Below the pieces are notes generated by a model. That model was not told the DNA's origin, did no database searches, and was given only the letters and a program-made list of their open reading frames with translations. From the NCBI RefSeq assembly GCF_932276165.1, contig NC_063998.1, positions 4,352,501 to 4,416,500 of the forward strand: 64,000 nt of DNA. The letters run 5' to 3'. The position numbers were made by a program, and so were the translations under genes. Shown here in pieces: positions 1-11,400 of this stretch. Numbering within the stretch: the first letter of the stretch is position 1; every line of letters starts with the position of its first letter. This stretch comes from Plutella xylostella (taxonomy: Eukaryota > Arthropoda > Insecta > Lepidoptera > Plutellidae).

Positions 1-1607
1 TCATGCCACCAGGATAAGTAAAATGTTCAGTACTTCATATGAAAAACATTAACAAGGTCACCTTTAGGTATGTTCGTCAACACTAAGGGCAGGTCTCGGC
101 CAAAACCTTAAGGCTTCGCCTTGTTGCAACTTCAAAGGTACGTAGGTAGGTACCTACTTACATTGTTGTAGGTTCGATTTTGAAACCATTAAGTCAACCT
201 AGATAAAACAAAATAAAATAGCTCGATTAAATAAAGATGGTACGTAAAGATGTTAGTTGTACCTGATCAGACCTGATGCAACGACAGCCAACATAGACTC
301 TCTAATCTGTGGAAGCAACAATCATGGTGGCGGGAACATGGACAGTTGGACGAGCCACCTCGAGCCTGACTTATCAATCAGAACTGACAGTTCGCCAACA
401 GCAGATAGCTTGCGGCTATCTATAGGTAAACTTAGGTAGTTAGCTATACCCAAGAAAAAGTCCTTGGACATCGATATGACAGTGGAACGGCGAATAACTG
501 TGACATTCTTTAAAACAAAAACGCTTGTTGTTGTCCAGCTAAGGAAGGTTACCTACTTCAGCGACCTGGTATTGCATCCTGAAAGAACTGCAAAGAGTTA
601 ATATAATGACTAATCATTATTACTTATTTAGAAAGTTTTCAGCAAACTCTAATAAATCAAGCAGCTGCCACGTCACCGCTGCCCGGTTATAACTATGTAC
701 TAGCTTAGTAGATATATATACCAGTTCTAGCCTTCAGCTAGAGGCCAGAGAGCTCCTAAATGAGATGCGTTTACGAGCATGACACAAGTAATTTTTTACT
801 TGGTAACTTGTTACGTAACTAACTGAAAGATCCATAAAACAGTTGAGGATTACTCAAAATGGAATTGTGAAAACGGCACGTCTGCATCTTAACCAGTCAG
901 TCTAAGTAGTTTCAGCAGATACAGTGTTGAAAAATAGTTATGAAACGTTTGCGCCAGAATCGAATTAAAAATACATTTATATTAGAGAAGCCGTTTAGGC
1001 ATGAATAGGTACTTTCACACTTTGGATTGTGCTCCAAATGATGACCTTCGAAATTCATAGAAATTTAATGGCGACTGCCATTGTTTATTATCTAGCTCCG
1101 TACATTGAGTAGGGCTGCGGCTACACGTGATGTGATACACAGTACACAGTAGGTATATGCATGTTCCCAGAATAGTGGAAGTTATAATTTTACCAAAAGG
1201 TAGTCGTCTCGTGCAAGAGCACCGTTACTCGATTTATTCGATACACAACTAGTAGACAGCTGCTGCGTAGGAGGTTCACGCATTTTTCAACAAAGAGCTC
1301 GGATACACACTCACAATCCACTGGGACATAAGGAAGACAGCTAATATGGTGCCACTCAGAAACCGCGATGACACTCCGATCATGATCACCCGACAGTAGG
1401 ATCATAATAAATTCGGTAACTTGTGAAGCGGTATGGTATAGCAAAAGCGACTTTCACGAAATCAGGAATTAGCTCAGTGCTTTTAGGTTGAACACTCGCC
1501 GGTGGGATTCCCTTTGCTCACAGCCGAGAAAAGAAAAGACTCAAAGCTGGAATCTGCCGATGTGTCATGTCACTTAAGATAGTGTCTGAGGGGTCACTTT
1601 ATATGAC
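1..1607. other. Intergenic stretch, no gene seen
   Basis: I see no exon with flanking splice sites and no open frame with recognisable protein features. The short open frames at 257-439 (+) and 1190-1444 (-) have no domain-like composition and look like chance. The stretch could hold upstream introns of the membrane-protein gene whose last exons start at 4164, but nothing in the sequence shows that. Confidence 0.5.
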
Positions 1608-2156
1608 GAAAAACCGGCCAAGTGCGAGTCGGGCTCGCGCACAAAGGGTTCCGTAGCAGCAATTAAATCAACCTATCTCAAAAACTATAAGAGATACTTT
1701 GATCAAACCAAAAATCGTTGAAAGAGTTAATTAGCATGCATCACCTCAATTTTTTTTAGAATTTTATACCCCGTAGTTATAAAAATAGAGGGGGGGGGAC
1801 ATACTTTTTACGACTTTGAGAGCTGATATCTCAAAAACCGTTCACTTTAAGAAAAATGTTTTTTAGAAAACTTTATATCATTTTAAAAGACCTTTCCATT
1901 GATACCCCACACGGGTATGTACATCGAAAAAAAAAATTTCATCCCTCAGTTACATGTATGGGGGGCCCCACCCCCAATTTTTTTTTTTACTATTTAGTGT
2001 CATATTTTTGTAGCGGTTCATACAACACATATTCCCATCAAATTTCATCACTGTAGTACTTATAGTTTCCGAGTAAATCGGCTGTGACAGACGGACAGAC
2101 GGACATGACGAAACTATAAGGGTTCCGTTTTTGCCATTTTGGCTACGGAACCCTAA
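1608..2156 (+). mobile_element. Dispersed lepidopteran repeat with GGTTCCGTAGC ends
   Basis: The block opens with the phrase GGCCAAGTGCGAGTCGGG, familiar from many moth genomes, followed by AGGGTTCCGTAGC at 1645-1657. It closes with the inverse GCTACGGAACCCT at 2142-2154, giving a perfect 13-bp inverted repeat. A GACAGACGGACAGACGGAC run lies near the right end. Nothing inside looks like transposase or reverse transcriptase, so it is non-autonomous. The 66-residue open frame at 1856-2056 is chance sequence within the repeat. Confidence 0.75.
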
Positions 2157-2204
2157 AAACGAACTTTCAGTGCACTGCGGCGCGAGCCGCTATATCTGTT
2201 TGTA

Positions 2205-2275
2205 TGTATTAAACGTGCCGATTGCACGACAGCTCTCGTTCGTTCGTTTCTCATCAGTATAGAGTAACGCATCTG
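2205..2275. repeat. Terminal fragment of the CGTTCGTTCG inverted-repeat family
   Basis: This stretch (ATTAAACGTGCCGATTGCAC, then CTCGTTCGTTCG, then AGAGTAACG) matches, with substitutions, the right end of the element at 10894-11272 and the inverted end at 29281-29345. The matching left end is not certain. A GAGGGGTCACTTT near 1589 could be it, with the GGTTCCGTAGC repeat inserted in between. Confidence 0.45.
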
Positions 2276-2825
2276 TACTTACCGTACGTCACCATTCCCA
2301 TGAGCAGTCCAATGATCTTTAGGCAGTTTAGAACAAAAGCTGCATTAGACAGTTTCTTCAGCAGAGACATCGAAATAAAAAATTTATTGCACAACTATCC
2401 CCCGGAGCAGTCTACAGGTTACTTTGGGCAGTTCAGAAGAAAGCTGCTTTAATAGAATACCCTACCTCAGCGGAGTCATCAAATTGAAGTGCTATAACAC
2501 TTTTAGAAGCGGTGCACGTTACCCGATTTGTCGTCATCCATGCCGATGTGGCTACGGCGACTGCAGGTGGTTACTCAGGCTTCGTTGGTGTGCCCTTGTA
2601 TGGCTAACATGACCAACCTTGGCAGTAAACGTTCGTCTGCATATGCCAAAATCACTGATGAATAGCGCACGTTACTCGATACCTTCTAAATAAGTCACTC
2701 ATAATGATGGCTGATGATGATGATGACCGTGCTAGCAATAGTGCAGGCGTTTCCGCTGAGCATAAAATCTCTTCCCAGACAGGGGGCGTTTGGATCTGGC
2801 AACCAGAACAGGAGTGCCAGGTGTG

Positions 2826-3200
2826 CGCAGCGATGCAGGTGGGACAACACAGCCGCCAGGGCAGGAGTGCATGGCTGGGTCTACGCTGCGATGCAGGTGG
2901 CACAAAACGGTGGCCAGGGCCAGGACCGGGTGTACAGCCGCCAGGGCAGGAGTGCATGGCTGGGTCTATGCAGCGATGCAGGTACCACAAACCGGTGGCC
3001 AGGGCCAGGACCGGGTGTACGCTGCGATGCAGGTGGCACGAGACGGCGGCCAGCGCAGGAGCACAGGGCCGGGTGTATGCTGCGATGCAGGTGGCACGAA
3101 CCGGTGGCCAGGGCAGGAGCGCAGGGCCGGGTGTACGCTGCGATGCAGGTGCCACGAGACGGCGGCCAGCGCAGGAGCACAGGGCCGGGTGCAGGTTACA
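2826..3200. repeat. GC-rich minisatellite, 58-bp period
   Basis: The core CGATGCAGGT recurs at 2831, 2889, 2974, 3025, 3083 and 3141, with a partial seventh unit near 3189. Three spacings are exactly 58 bp; the others are 85 bp (a unit with an internal duplication of the CAGCCGCCAGGGCAGGAGTG part) and 51 bp. Units differ by substitutions, so it is not a recent homogenised array. No stop codon occurs in any frame on either strand through the core, which creates six overlapping open frames of 99-205 codons (within 2652-3388). The period is not a multiple of three and each frame simply rotates through the unit, so I do not call a gene. Confidence 0.9.
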
Positions 3201-4163
3201 CGAAACTTCAATTTCACCGAATCGGCCTGGTAGGCGGGTAGGTACCGGCGGATCACATTACTCGCCGCACATGCCACAATGTCCCAACATACTGAAACTC
3301 GGAGCCACGTGCTTCCTGTAAAAAATCCTATGACGGTCCTGGAAAGCTCCTGTTTGTAAAGCCTTACATAAGCTATAATCAAGTGCATTATTGTAATAGC
3401 AAAGTTTTTATCAACTGTTTTCTAAAAATATTAGAAATTGAGGGTAGAAAAATATATTTTTATAATTTTTTTCCTGTATAAAATTAACATATGCTTTACT
3501 TAAAGCGGTCATTAATGTAAGTATCTAGCTCAAGCGCCACTAGTAGGACCGGAATATGTGATCAATCATCACCACGACTATTGAATCGGACCCTACTGCG
3601 TGGGATAAAAACCCCAAGCGCCGGAGCATTATGACCAGTGGCTGAGCTTTTAAAAGCAGTAAATAATAGCATTTTACTCACGGCTTATCAACTCAAACCT
3701 TCGTTGCGAAATCCTCAGCAATGGCTGCGTGCGCAGCAGCCGGCAGGCCCCACGCCGCCTGGTCCGCATCACGCTACAGCTCCCGGCAGCGAGGACTCCG
3801 CAAATTCAATATTATATTTTTCCCCGTCGGAGCGAAGCCGACGAGAACCGTGGCTACATTGAGCCATTTTGCCGAAGTGTTCACTTCAAAAATCAAAAAC
3901 CAACTGAGGCGCGCGGGCGACTCACTCTATTTATATAGGCACCCGCACCTTGCAAACTAAAGGTGGAGAGAAAAATGGACTTTATTTAACTGTCACTGTG
4001 ACCCTTATGATGCCGAACACGGAGAAAGTCGAAACGCCATATCTCACAATGTTTAACTAGGTTTCAGATAGGCTCAGACTACATAATAATATTATCATCA
4101 TTCATATTTAATGCATTACTAGTACGATATGATAAACTCGTAATAACAAATCTAACCCTGCAG
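3201..4163. other. Non-coding stretch before the first visible exon
   Basis: No exon is supported. A TATA-like TATTTATATAGGC at about 3930-3942, just after a CpG-containing stretch, could be a promoter, but the following ATG at 3975 opens only a five-codon frame. The open frames at 3638-3960 overlap each other in three frames and show no protein features. Confidence 0.4.
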
Positions 4164-7100
4164 GCTGGAGCCGGCGGCGGCGGCGGCGTGAAGTCCATCT
4201 ACCACTCGACTCAGGACCTATCAGTGGCGCCCTTTTCACTGGACCCCCTCCACTTCCCCCCTAAAGGCAAGAAATGGGGAGGAAATCAGAGGCCACCTAA
4301 AGACAAACTTGACTTCGACACCACTACACTTGGCGAACAGATTTACTCGAGCAAGGAGAAAGTGACATACCATGTTAGTGTTTCAGCATCTTTTCTTATT
4401 TGCTGTAGAGTCTGGGGTGCGGAATTCAGAGGCAAAAAGTAGAGTAGAGTAAAGCTTGTTATAATATAATGTCGTAGGTAATCCATATTAATGGGATCGG
4501 TCAAGCTGTAGTACAAGCATGAAATAAGGAATAACAAAAACACTTTCGCATTTACATAATATGTATATTTTATTTTATAATAGTAGGTAGGTACGAATAG
4601 GTTTAAATGATTTATCATCGACATCAGTTTCACATATCTATTTGTTATACTTACTTACTTATTTATTGGAGCTAAAAATAAAACACAAAAACAAACATTA
4701 CCATACTCCTACAATCCTTATCTTTTAAACCAGCGTCTAAATAAAACTGTCGTCCCTCATGTAAAGGCAAGCTCGTACTGACGAGGTTCCTAATTGGTGG
4801 CCGATGATACCATCGCGCTAAACCGAGTTTAAAGTTTAGTTGAGTGCGGTTCGTGTCGTCGTGACAAGGGATGGGTCGGAGGTCGTGGGCGCCCTATCGA
4901 GCATCGCCCCTCGTCGCGTCTTCCGATACAGCATCGGTGTCGTTACTCAGGAATGCTGTTGGTTGCATCGGCCCGCGCTGTTTCGCCGCCGACGATGGAA
5001 TGCTTTCAGTTTTGTGCTCCAAATTTGAATTTGACCAATGTAGTTGATTCATTGTGCTGCTGCGGTTTCGATCGCACATTACTGTTGTGCAGTTGTGGTC
5101 GCTTAAAAAAAGATTTTGGCTGAATTGTGTCTTCCCAAATACCTCTATCTGACTGCATAAAGGAAACTAGGGCAAGTTAGGCTGAAATAAAACTGGCAAA
5201 CAAAGCGACATGAACTTCTGCTTTGTTAGTGACCAGGGTAATGTAGTTAAGCGATAGATTCAGCGGTACGTCAGAGCCCTAGTATTTAATGGGAGCTCGT
5301 GAACCGATGATATGATCGGGGGTCGTGCCGGCCGGTCGGAGTTCCTAGTTGACGAAAGTTGAAGAGGAAGAAAAAAACTTTAACAAATATGTAATGCATT
5401 ATGCGATTGTGCGCCCGATTGCAGATGGCCGGTGGTTTATGGGAGGCGCAGTGGTTTATTGCGACTGTCGATGGGTATCCCGCGGTGTGGGAATCTCTTC
5501 CTCGCCGTGGTGATACACTTGATAGTGATGAACTTTATGGGAAACAACCATGGAACAACGTGCTAGTACTAAGTAGGCACAGACTCTTCAGGTTGAATAA
5601 GTGAAGGTGTGAAATAAAACTCTATTGAACATCCGTATCATAATATATATGTTATATGTGATTACACGTAGTGTACAGTCTCTATGCATGTAGTCAGATC
5701 GACAAACGGATAAACAGCTAGTTATAGGACCCACAAAATATAAATTGTATAAGTACAGTCTCTATTATCATGAAGATTTCCTGTGAATGCATTCATTTTG
5801 CAATGTGCATTTACATTATGTGCATAGTGCATGAATTAATTAATAATTGATACTTATTTAATTTATTTTATCAAAGGTTAAAGCTAAAATGGCTCAAACA
5901 ACCCTGACTTACATAAGAATTTAAATTATTATTATCAAACATCATAATTAATTACAGTTTCACATTTTTATAACTTTAAAATTTACAAAGGAAATGAACA
6001 AAACGGTTTCATGATATTAGATCCGATGGAAACCAATTAATTAAGTTATAAGTACTTAAGTAATTACAGTTTTTTTTTCACAACAGGATCGGAAACTCAT
6101 ATGGTTTCCATGTAGCTGTTTTCCTGTTAAGTACCTACACAGGTACCAAAACAAAACCCAATGGAGCATTCATAAAATTCAATTCAACATACCATCCACA
6201 TGTGAATTCACGAAAATAAAGATTGCGCGATTTTGCAAAGATATTTTATCATTTTCAGTTAAGCGACACAAATACTTTATTATACCATTTCGCACTAGGC
6301 CTTGCCCCAGAGTGAGTTAACGAGAGGTAATGTTATAATTAGCGGTAACGAAGTGATACGGTCTCTTTGGGTTAAAAGCAACAACAGTATTTTGTTGTAT
6401 ATTATCTTACGAGTACTACAGGCACACGTAGGCTTTTTGAATGACCTGGCTCCTGATAGGTATCTAGATTGATCCTAAACTGGGTAAATAGCCAAAGGAC
6501 ACTAGGCTAATGTTTTAATAGGCTGTAATAAGACAGTGATGTTAGGTTAAATGTTCCCAAAAGCAAATAGATTTTAGGTTGTATGCACTAGTGAGTAACA
6601 CAGTCTAAGAAAAAGTAAGAAGTGACCCTTCAGATAGCATCGTGCTTGTATAGGTTGTTGCAAAAACGGTTTAATTCCCTTCAGCTTGAAAGGGAAATAC
6701 AGTTTGTAATTTTAAACAACTTTTGTTCTACAACTTAATGGGAATTCATAAAAAAAGAAAAGTCCCCATAAAAAAACGTCACGTGACCAACAGGGAACAC
6801 TCGGTCCCCCGACTTCCTTATCCTTACACAACCAGCCATATTATTAATTATTAATGAAAACAACAAAACTATAACTTTTTCTCATATAAATGGTACCATC
6901 ACATCTCACACACATGGCACCATAGCAACTGCTATGGTGCCATACCGTAAATGTAGTTGATCCATGCAATAAATTAATAAATAGAAAATATTATTTTCCA
7001 GAATGCAAGTGAAAAGGGGCCATGGTTTGTATTGAAAGAGGCGTTGCAACTATTACAGCTGGCGGTAACAGCGACTGCTCTGATTATATACTACCTTATA

Positions 7101-7719
7101 TACTGCTATATGCAACTCATATACTTGACTTTGCAAAGTGCTGTATACTTCCGCAATGCTGATGGGTATGTGAAATTGTATGTCCTTATTTCCGTAGCTT
7201 TTAGGTCACCTCTGACTACTCCTGAATAATGGGTAAAAATATAGGGAACGTGGATGCATTCAATAATAATATTCATATCATGGATCATCTCTCTTTTTAT
7301 CTTTTCCGTTAGTGATATAAGTATAGTCAAACAAACTTATAAGTTGAGAAAATGCAAAGTTACGTTTATAACTTTACACCCTTTACACGAAGTCTGATAT
7401 TTGAGTGTTGTTGTTCGTAGTATCAAACCATACTTAGGTACAGAAACATTGCAAGATATACTTAGGTACAGAAAAAATGCGTTTCCGAATGTTGGATTTA
7501 TCCGTAAAAGTATCTAGATCGTACGAAAGGGGTAACTCATGTGCGCTTCCTGAACAACTTTAGTTCTACGGCTTTCTTTGATACCTACGCACTTTTGATA
7601 ATGTTATATTATTTTCCAGGGCAATGCGAGTGACAATAGCAGTTGTAATAGTATCTGCGCTGGTGGTGGCGGTCAATTGTTTCATAAGATTGCAGCGGTT
7701 ATTGGGGGTTATATCATAG
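4164..7719 (+). CDS. 3' part of an unrecognised two-pass membrane protein gene (three exons)
   Basis: I do not recognise this protein. Three exons join in frame: 4164-4373 (acceptor CTGCAG, donor GTTAGT, ends in phase 0), 7002-7165 (acceptor TTTTCCAG, ends in phase 2) and 7620-7719 (acceptor TTTTCCAG, stop TAG at 7717-7719). Together they give 157 visible residues. The first exon begins in phase 0 with a glycine run and no start ATG, so upstream exons exist outside or earlier in the window. The exon encodes a polar, proline-rich segment. Exon two gives a hydrophobic helix with many tyrosines at about visible residues 87-112. Exon three gives a second membrane helix at about 129-147 and a short RLQRLLGVIS tail. 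A sequon N-A-S forms at the first junction. The gene lies 780 bp upstream of the ZP gene on the same strand. Poly(A) signals follow at 7751 and 8052. The phase agreement across both introns is the main support. Confidence 0.65.
4374..7001. other. Intron of the membrane-protein gene
   Basis: This 2.6-kb intron has no recognised transposon. Its notable structure is the perfect hairpin at 6914-6943. The open frames at 4840-5028 and 5401-5604 have no protein-like features and no splice context that joins them to the neighbouring exons. Confidence 0.5.
6914..6943. repeat. Perfect 13-bp stem, 4-base loop hairpin
   Basis: ATGGCACCATAGC and GCTATGGTGCCAT flank a loop AACT. It sits about 60 bp before the acceptor of exon 7002-7165. 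It could be a remnant of a small inverted-repeat element or a structure near the branch region. Confidence 0.8.
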
Positions 7720-8075
7720 GTCCATACATCCTTTATATTGTTTTACCTATAATAAAATTTGATTCGTCTTCTGTACTAAATTTGCTTAAGAATATAGGTA
7801 CAATACAACGTCTTGATTGTCCTAAGTTCGCTTGAGAATACATACATATAGGTACAATTGAACTAGCAATGTATAAAACCTGTTGTTTTTAGCATTTTGT
7901 AGAAATGTTTGTTATGTATAAATCAGATAATAATTATGTTTTGTGAAAAGGAAATAATATAGGTACTTATGTAAAAAGACCCCACCACAGTAACTCAGTA
8001 ACTACGTTTGTATAATGTGCAAAACGATAAATGTACCAAAGCTTTTTCCAAAATAAAGAAAACTTTACTCAACAT
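7720..8075 (+). other. Probable 3' UTR of the membrane-protein gene
   Basis: Following the TAG at 7717-7719, canonical AATAAA signals occur at 7751-7756 and 8052-8057. The second is followed by a T-rich stretch with TTTTATTTGTC, as expected downstream of a cleavage site. I infer use of one or both. Confidence 0.5.
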
Positions 8076-8099
8076 TTACCTCCTCGTTTTATTTGTCTA

Positions 8100-8498
8100 T
8101 AGTAGGTAGGTGATTATGCGTGACGTGATTTGCACCTGGAGGAATGGTTTTTGAGTGATTAGCCCCCCTCCAGTGCTTTTGTTCGTAGTCAACGCAGCGG
8201 GAAGCATTTCGCGGCTGGGAAGGCACGACTGGGAGGCTGCGGCGGCCAAACACTTCGCTTTGAAGCCCCGAGAGAGTCGCGCGCGACGCAGACTATCCAA
8301 CCTCCTTGCGTGCAAACTCTATGGCCAAATCCGAACGGCGGGAAAATTGACGTTTCGTTTTTTAAAAACATTGGTGCATTTTTCTTTTGTTTTTCATTTA
8401 AGAATAGTGGCCGTTTTGGATTGCTAATTTAAAAATAATAGTGTGGTTATTAATGACAGTTGAGTGAAAAAAAGTGTGATTAGCGGTGCATGTGCAAA
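8100..8498 (+). promoter_or_regulatory. Likely promoter/5' UTR of the ZP gene
   Basis: The 400 bp before the ATG at 8499 contain a GC-richer block at 8195-8300 in otherwise AT-rich DNA, as often seen around insect transcription starts, then an AT-rich leader up to GCAAAATGGTG. The start context (CAAA before ATG) is a good insect initiation context. I see no TATA box I would defend. The 90-residue open frame at 8155-8427 is not continued by any donor site. Confidence 0.4.
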
Positions 8499-11400
8499 AT
8501 GGTGCTAAGTGTGAGGTAAGTGGAGTATAGAGATAATCGTTGTTTTCTCAGGTCGCCGATTTTGCAAATGCTTGTAAAGTTTTTTTTGGTCTTACAATTA
8601 AAATTACATTCAGTAGGTTTGGTACTTACCTAAACTTTACTGTAAATATTTATTGAGAAGTTGCTGATATAATATTATGAAGACCTGCGTACATTAATCT
8701 ACATAATAGCTTTATACTTCTACTATTAACTAACTTGAATTTGCGACCTAATAACTGATATTTTAGCGATCGTTTTAAAAAGTGCCTTTTCTTACTTTTA
8801 AAGCTTTTTAGGAAATAAAATAATCATCAGTCACCGCCTCGTCAGGTCTAAACGCCGGAAATCGTTAAGACGTTCCGTTTTAAAACATACTTTTATCTGA
8901 ACAGTTTGTAGCTTCCTAGAACAACAAAATAAATGTTTTTGTAGTTTAGTGGAGCAATACAATATTGTAAAGTTGACGCACGACACTATTTATTTGCAAA
9001 ACTAGTTCTGTGACCCCGCCACGCTCGAATAAGATGAGTACCATGAACTATTCGGGATTCATAAACAGATTACGAAGATTTTTTACCCTGATATTAAAGC
9101 TAATTCACATACTATCCATTACAAAAATACGTTAATATGAGAAATACCTACCAAATTAAAATTACGAAGCTAATAATGAAAAATTCTAATAATCAGTTTT
9201 TCGCTAGTATAGACAACATGAATATAAGGCAAGCGCCAGATGCGTCTTTCAAATGGATGGTAAAAAAAAAGTTCAAGAAAAAAAAAAATCTAGTATATTT
9301 ATATATTGAAATGACTTGTATATATTTTATGACAAGTATATGCCGTATACAAATGTAAAATAGTGCAATATTGTTAACAGGACTAATAAAACAACACAAA
9401 ACACGCAGCCCTAACTATGCCCAAGCCACTACAGGACATAACCATGACTGAAGGAGGATTACATTGCTTAAATATCCACGCTTGGCAGCCGGGTTGGTCA
9501 TACCATATCAACATTTAATATCCTAAATCCGAGAGCAAATATCTATCTTTAAATAAATATCTGCCTCAGACGGGGAGCCGGATACTCGGCACAAAAGTCA
9601 GTATTATTTGGTTAACCAATTCGCCATCCGGTCGTCAGAACTAATTATAGCCGATGTCACAATCGTAGGTACCCACCCACCCCTGAAAATTATAATAACT
9701 AGGTTTAGTGGCTGCAAATTGTCATTTCCGGTCCCAAATATTTTACGCATTGTTGTTGTAATTTCTGTAACACTGTTACAACATTCAAATTTAATCTAAG
9801 GTCGTAATTAACGAAGCGAGGAATCCTTCTTTTCGACAGTGAGACTGGCATTCATAGCATCAACTTTTATCAAAAGTAGGTTTGCGGTCCCAGGTTGGAT
9901 GTTCTCGCGTCTTAAAAGATGTAGATTTTTGAAATATTTTTTGAATACCTAGCTAGTTATTCACCCATCTATTGCCAGAATTCCAGTACATTATCAAGGT
10001 TACAAACTTTTCAGACAGACCCCGAAGAACCAATAACTTGCCAAAAACAAACCTAACCTGAGGGCTCGAACACAACACAACGTCGCATCTCAACAACCTG
10101 CGACAGTAATCCAGCATTTGCCCTGAAAAACTGTAAACACAGTCGCACATTTCTCCGATGCGATGTCGCAACGCAGTGTTTTGTTCCTGGTCCTTACGCT
10201 TAACCCAGCGTCAGCCAAACCTAAACCTAACCTTACCCTTAGCACGTCATCAGCCAATCAGAAGGCAATGTGACACAGTGCCGTGATGGCGTCAGCACAT
10301 GACACGCGCCCCGTGGCCCGTGGCGTGAGTAACGGCCGCTGCGGACCGCGCCTCCGATAATCACACGCACACCCATGCTGCATCTGCAGATGTGTCAAAT
10401 AAATACTTCTTTAACTTCTTTTACATTGCATATTAGGATCCGCGAATTCGATTATCATACGCACGAAAAAAGACATTGGAGAAGACGGATGAGTAAAGGA
10501 GATAAAATGTAATCTTCATCATCACCATTTTATGGGATGCTGAGTTTACTATGGTAAAACACTACAGTAAACTCAAAAGTCGACAAATCAAAATTCCTCC
10601 TTGAGTCCTCCCTACTATTTTAGTAGGTCAGCTTATTGGTGTGATACTTTCATAATAATTATATACTAATTACAAATTAAGTTGTAAGCCGGCAATTAAA
10701 CATTGCTCCTGACCTCTTTACTAAACGCTTTGTCGCTTACAATATTCAGCTTTAATATTAGCCACATTGGGAGAGGAAGCGCTAATGAGGTTGGAGATGT
10801 AGGAAGCTGCTCGAGGTCAGACGACTTCCGACGTGAATATGAGCGATGCGTGTAGTAGCCATCAATGAATGTGTACTTACATTGTTTTGTGAGCTCAGGG
10901 GGTCACTCTAAAACGAACGAACGAGAATTGTCACGCTATCGGAATGATTAATACAAGGTACAGTAAAACTAACATCCTGAAAACGGAAGTGGATCCTTAC
11001 TAATTGATACAGACCGTATTTAATAGAAGTAATTTATTTATTAAAGGACAAATCCGTCGTAAAGCCAAAACAAATGGTATTTTGATGATAAAAAGTCTTT
11101 GTAAAATCGCACTCTTTAATGTCAGGACTTTATAAATAGTTGGACTGTAGAGTCGTGGTTAGCGCTGCAGTTTTGTTATTGGGATACTTCTACTTACTAC
11201 CGTATTAAGCGTGCCGATTGCGTGAAAATTTTTGTTCGTTCGTTCGTCGATTTAGAGAGTGACCCCCCTGAGTACACGCTTCGTCTGGCCCCGTGCGTCT
11301 GATATCGCCTTTGTCTACATTCAAAGTGCATTTTTAGGCGGATTCTTCTCGCCTACAAGTGCGTACAACACATTCTTGCACGCAAATCGGGTGATTGTAT

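Noticed and set aside
2652..3388. Long overlapping open frames on both strands (up to 205 codons)
   Set aside because: All six frames are open because the underlying 58-bp minisatellite has no stop triplets. There are no splice sites, start contexts or protein features.
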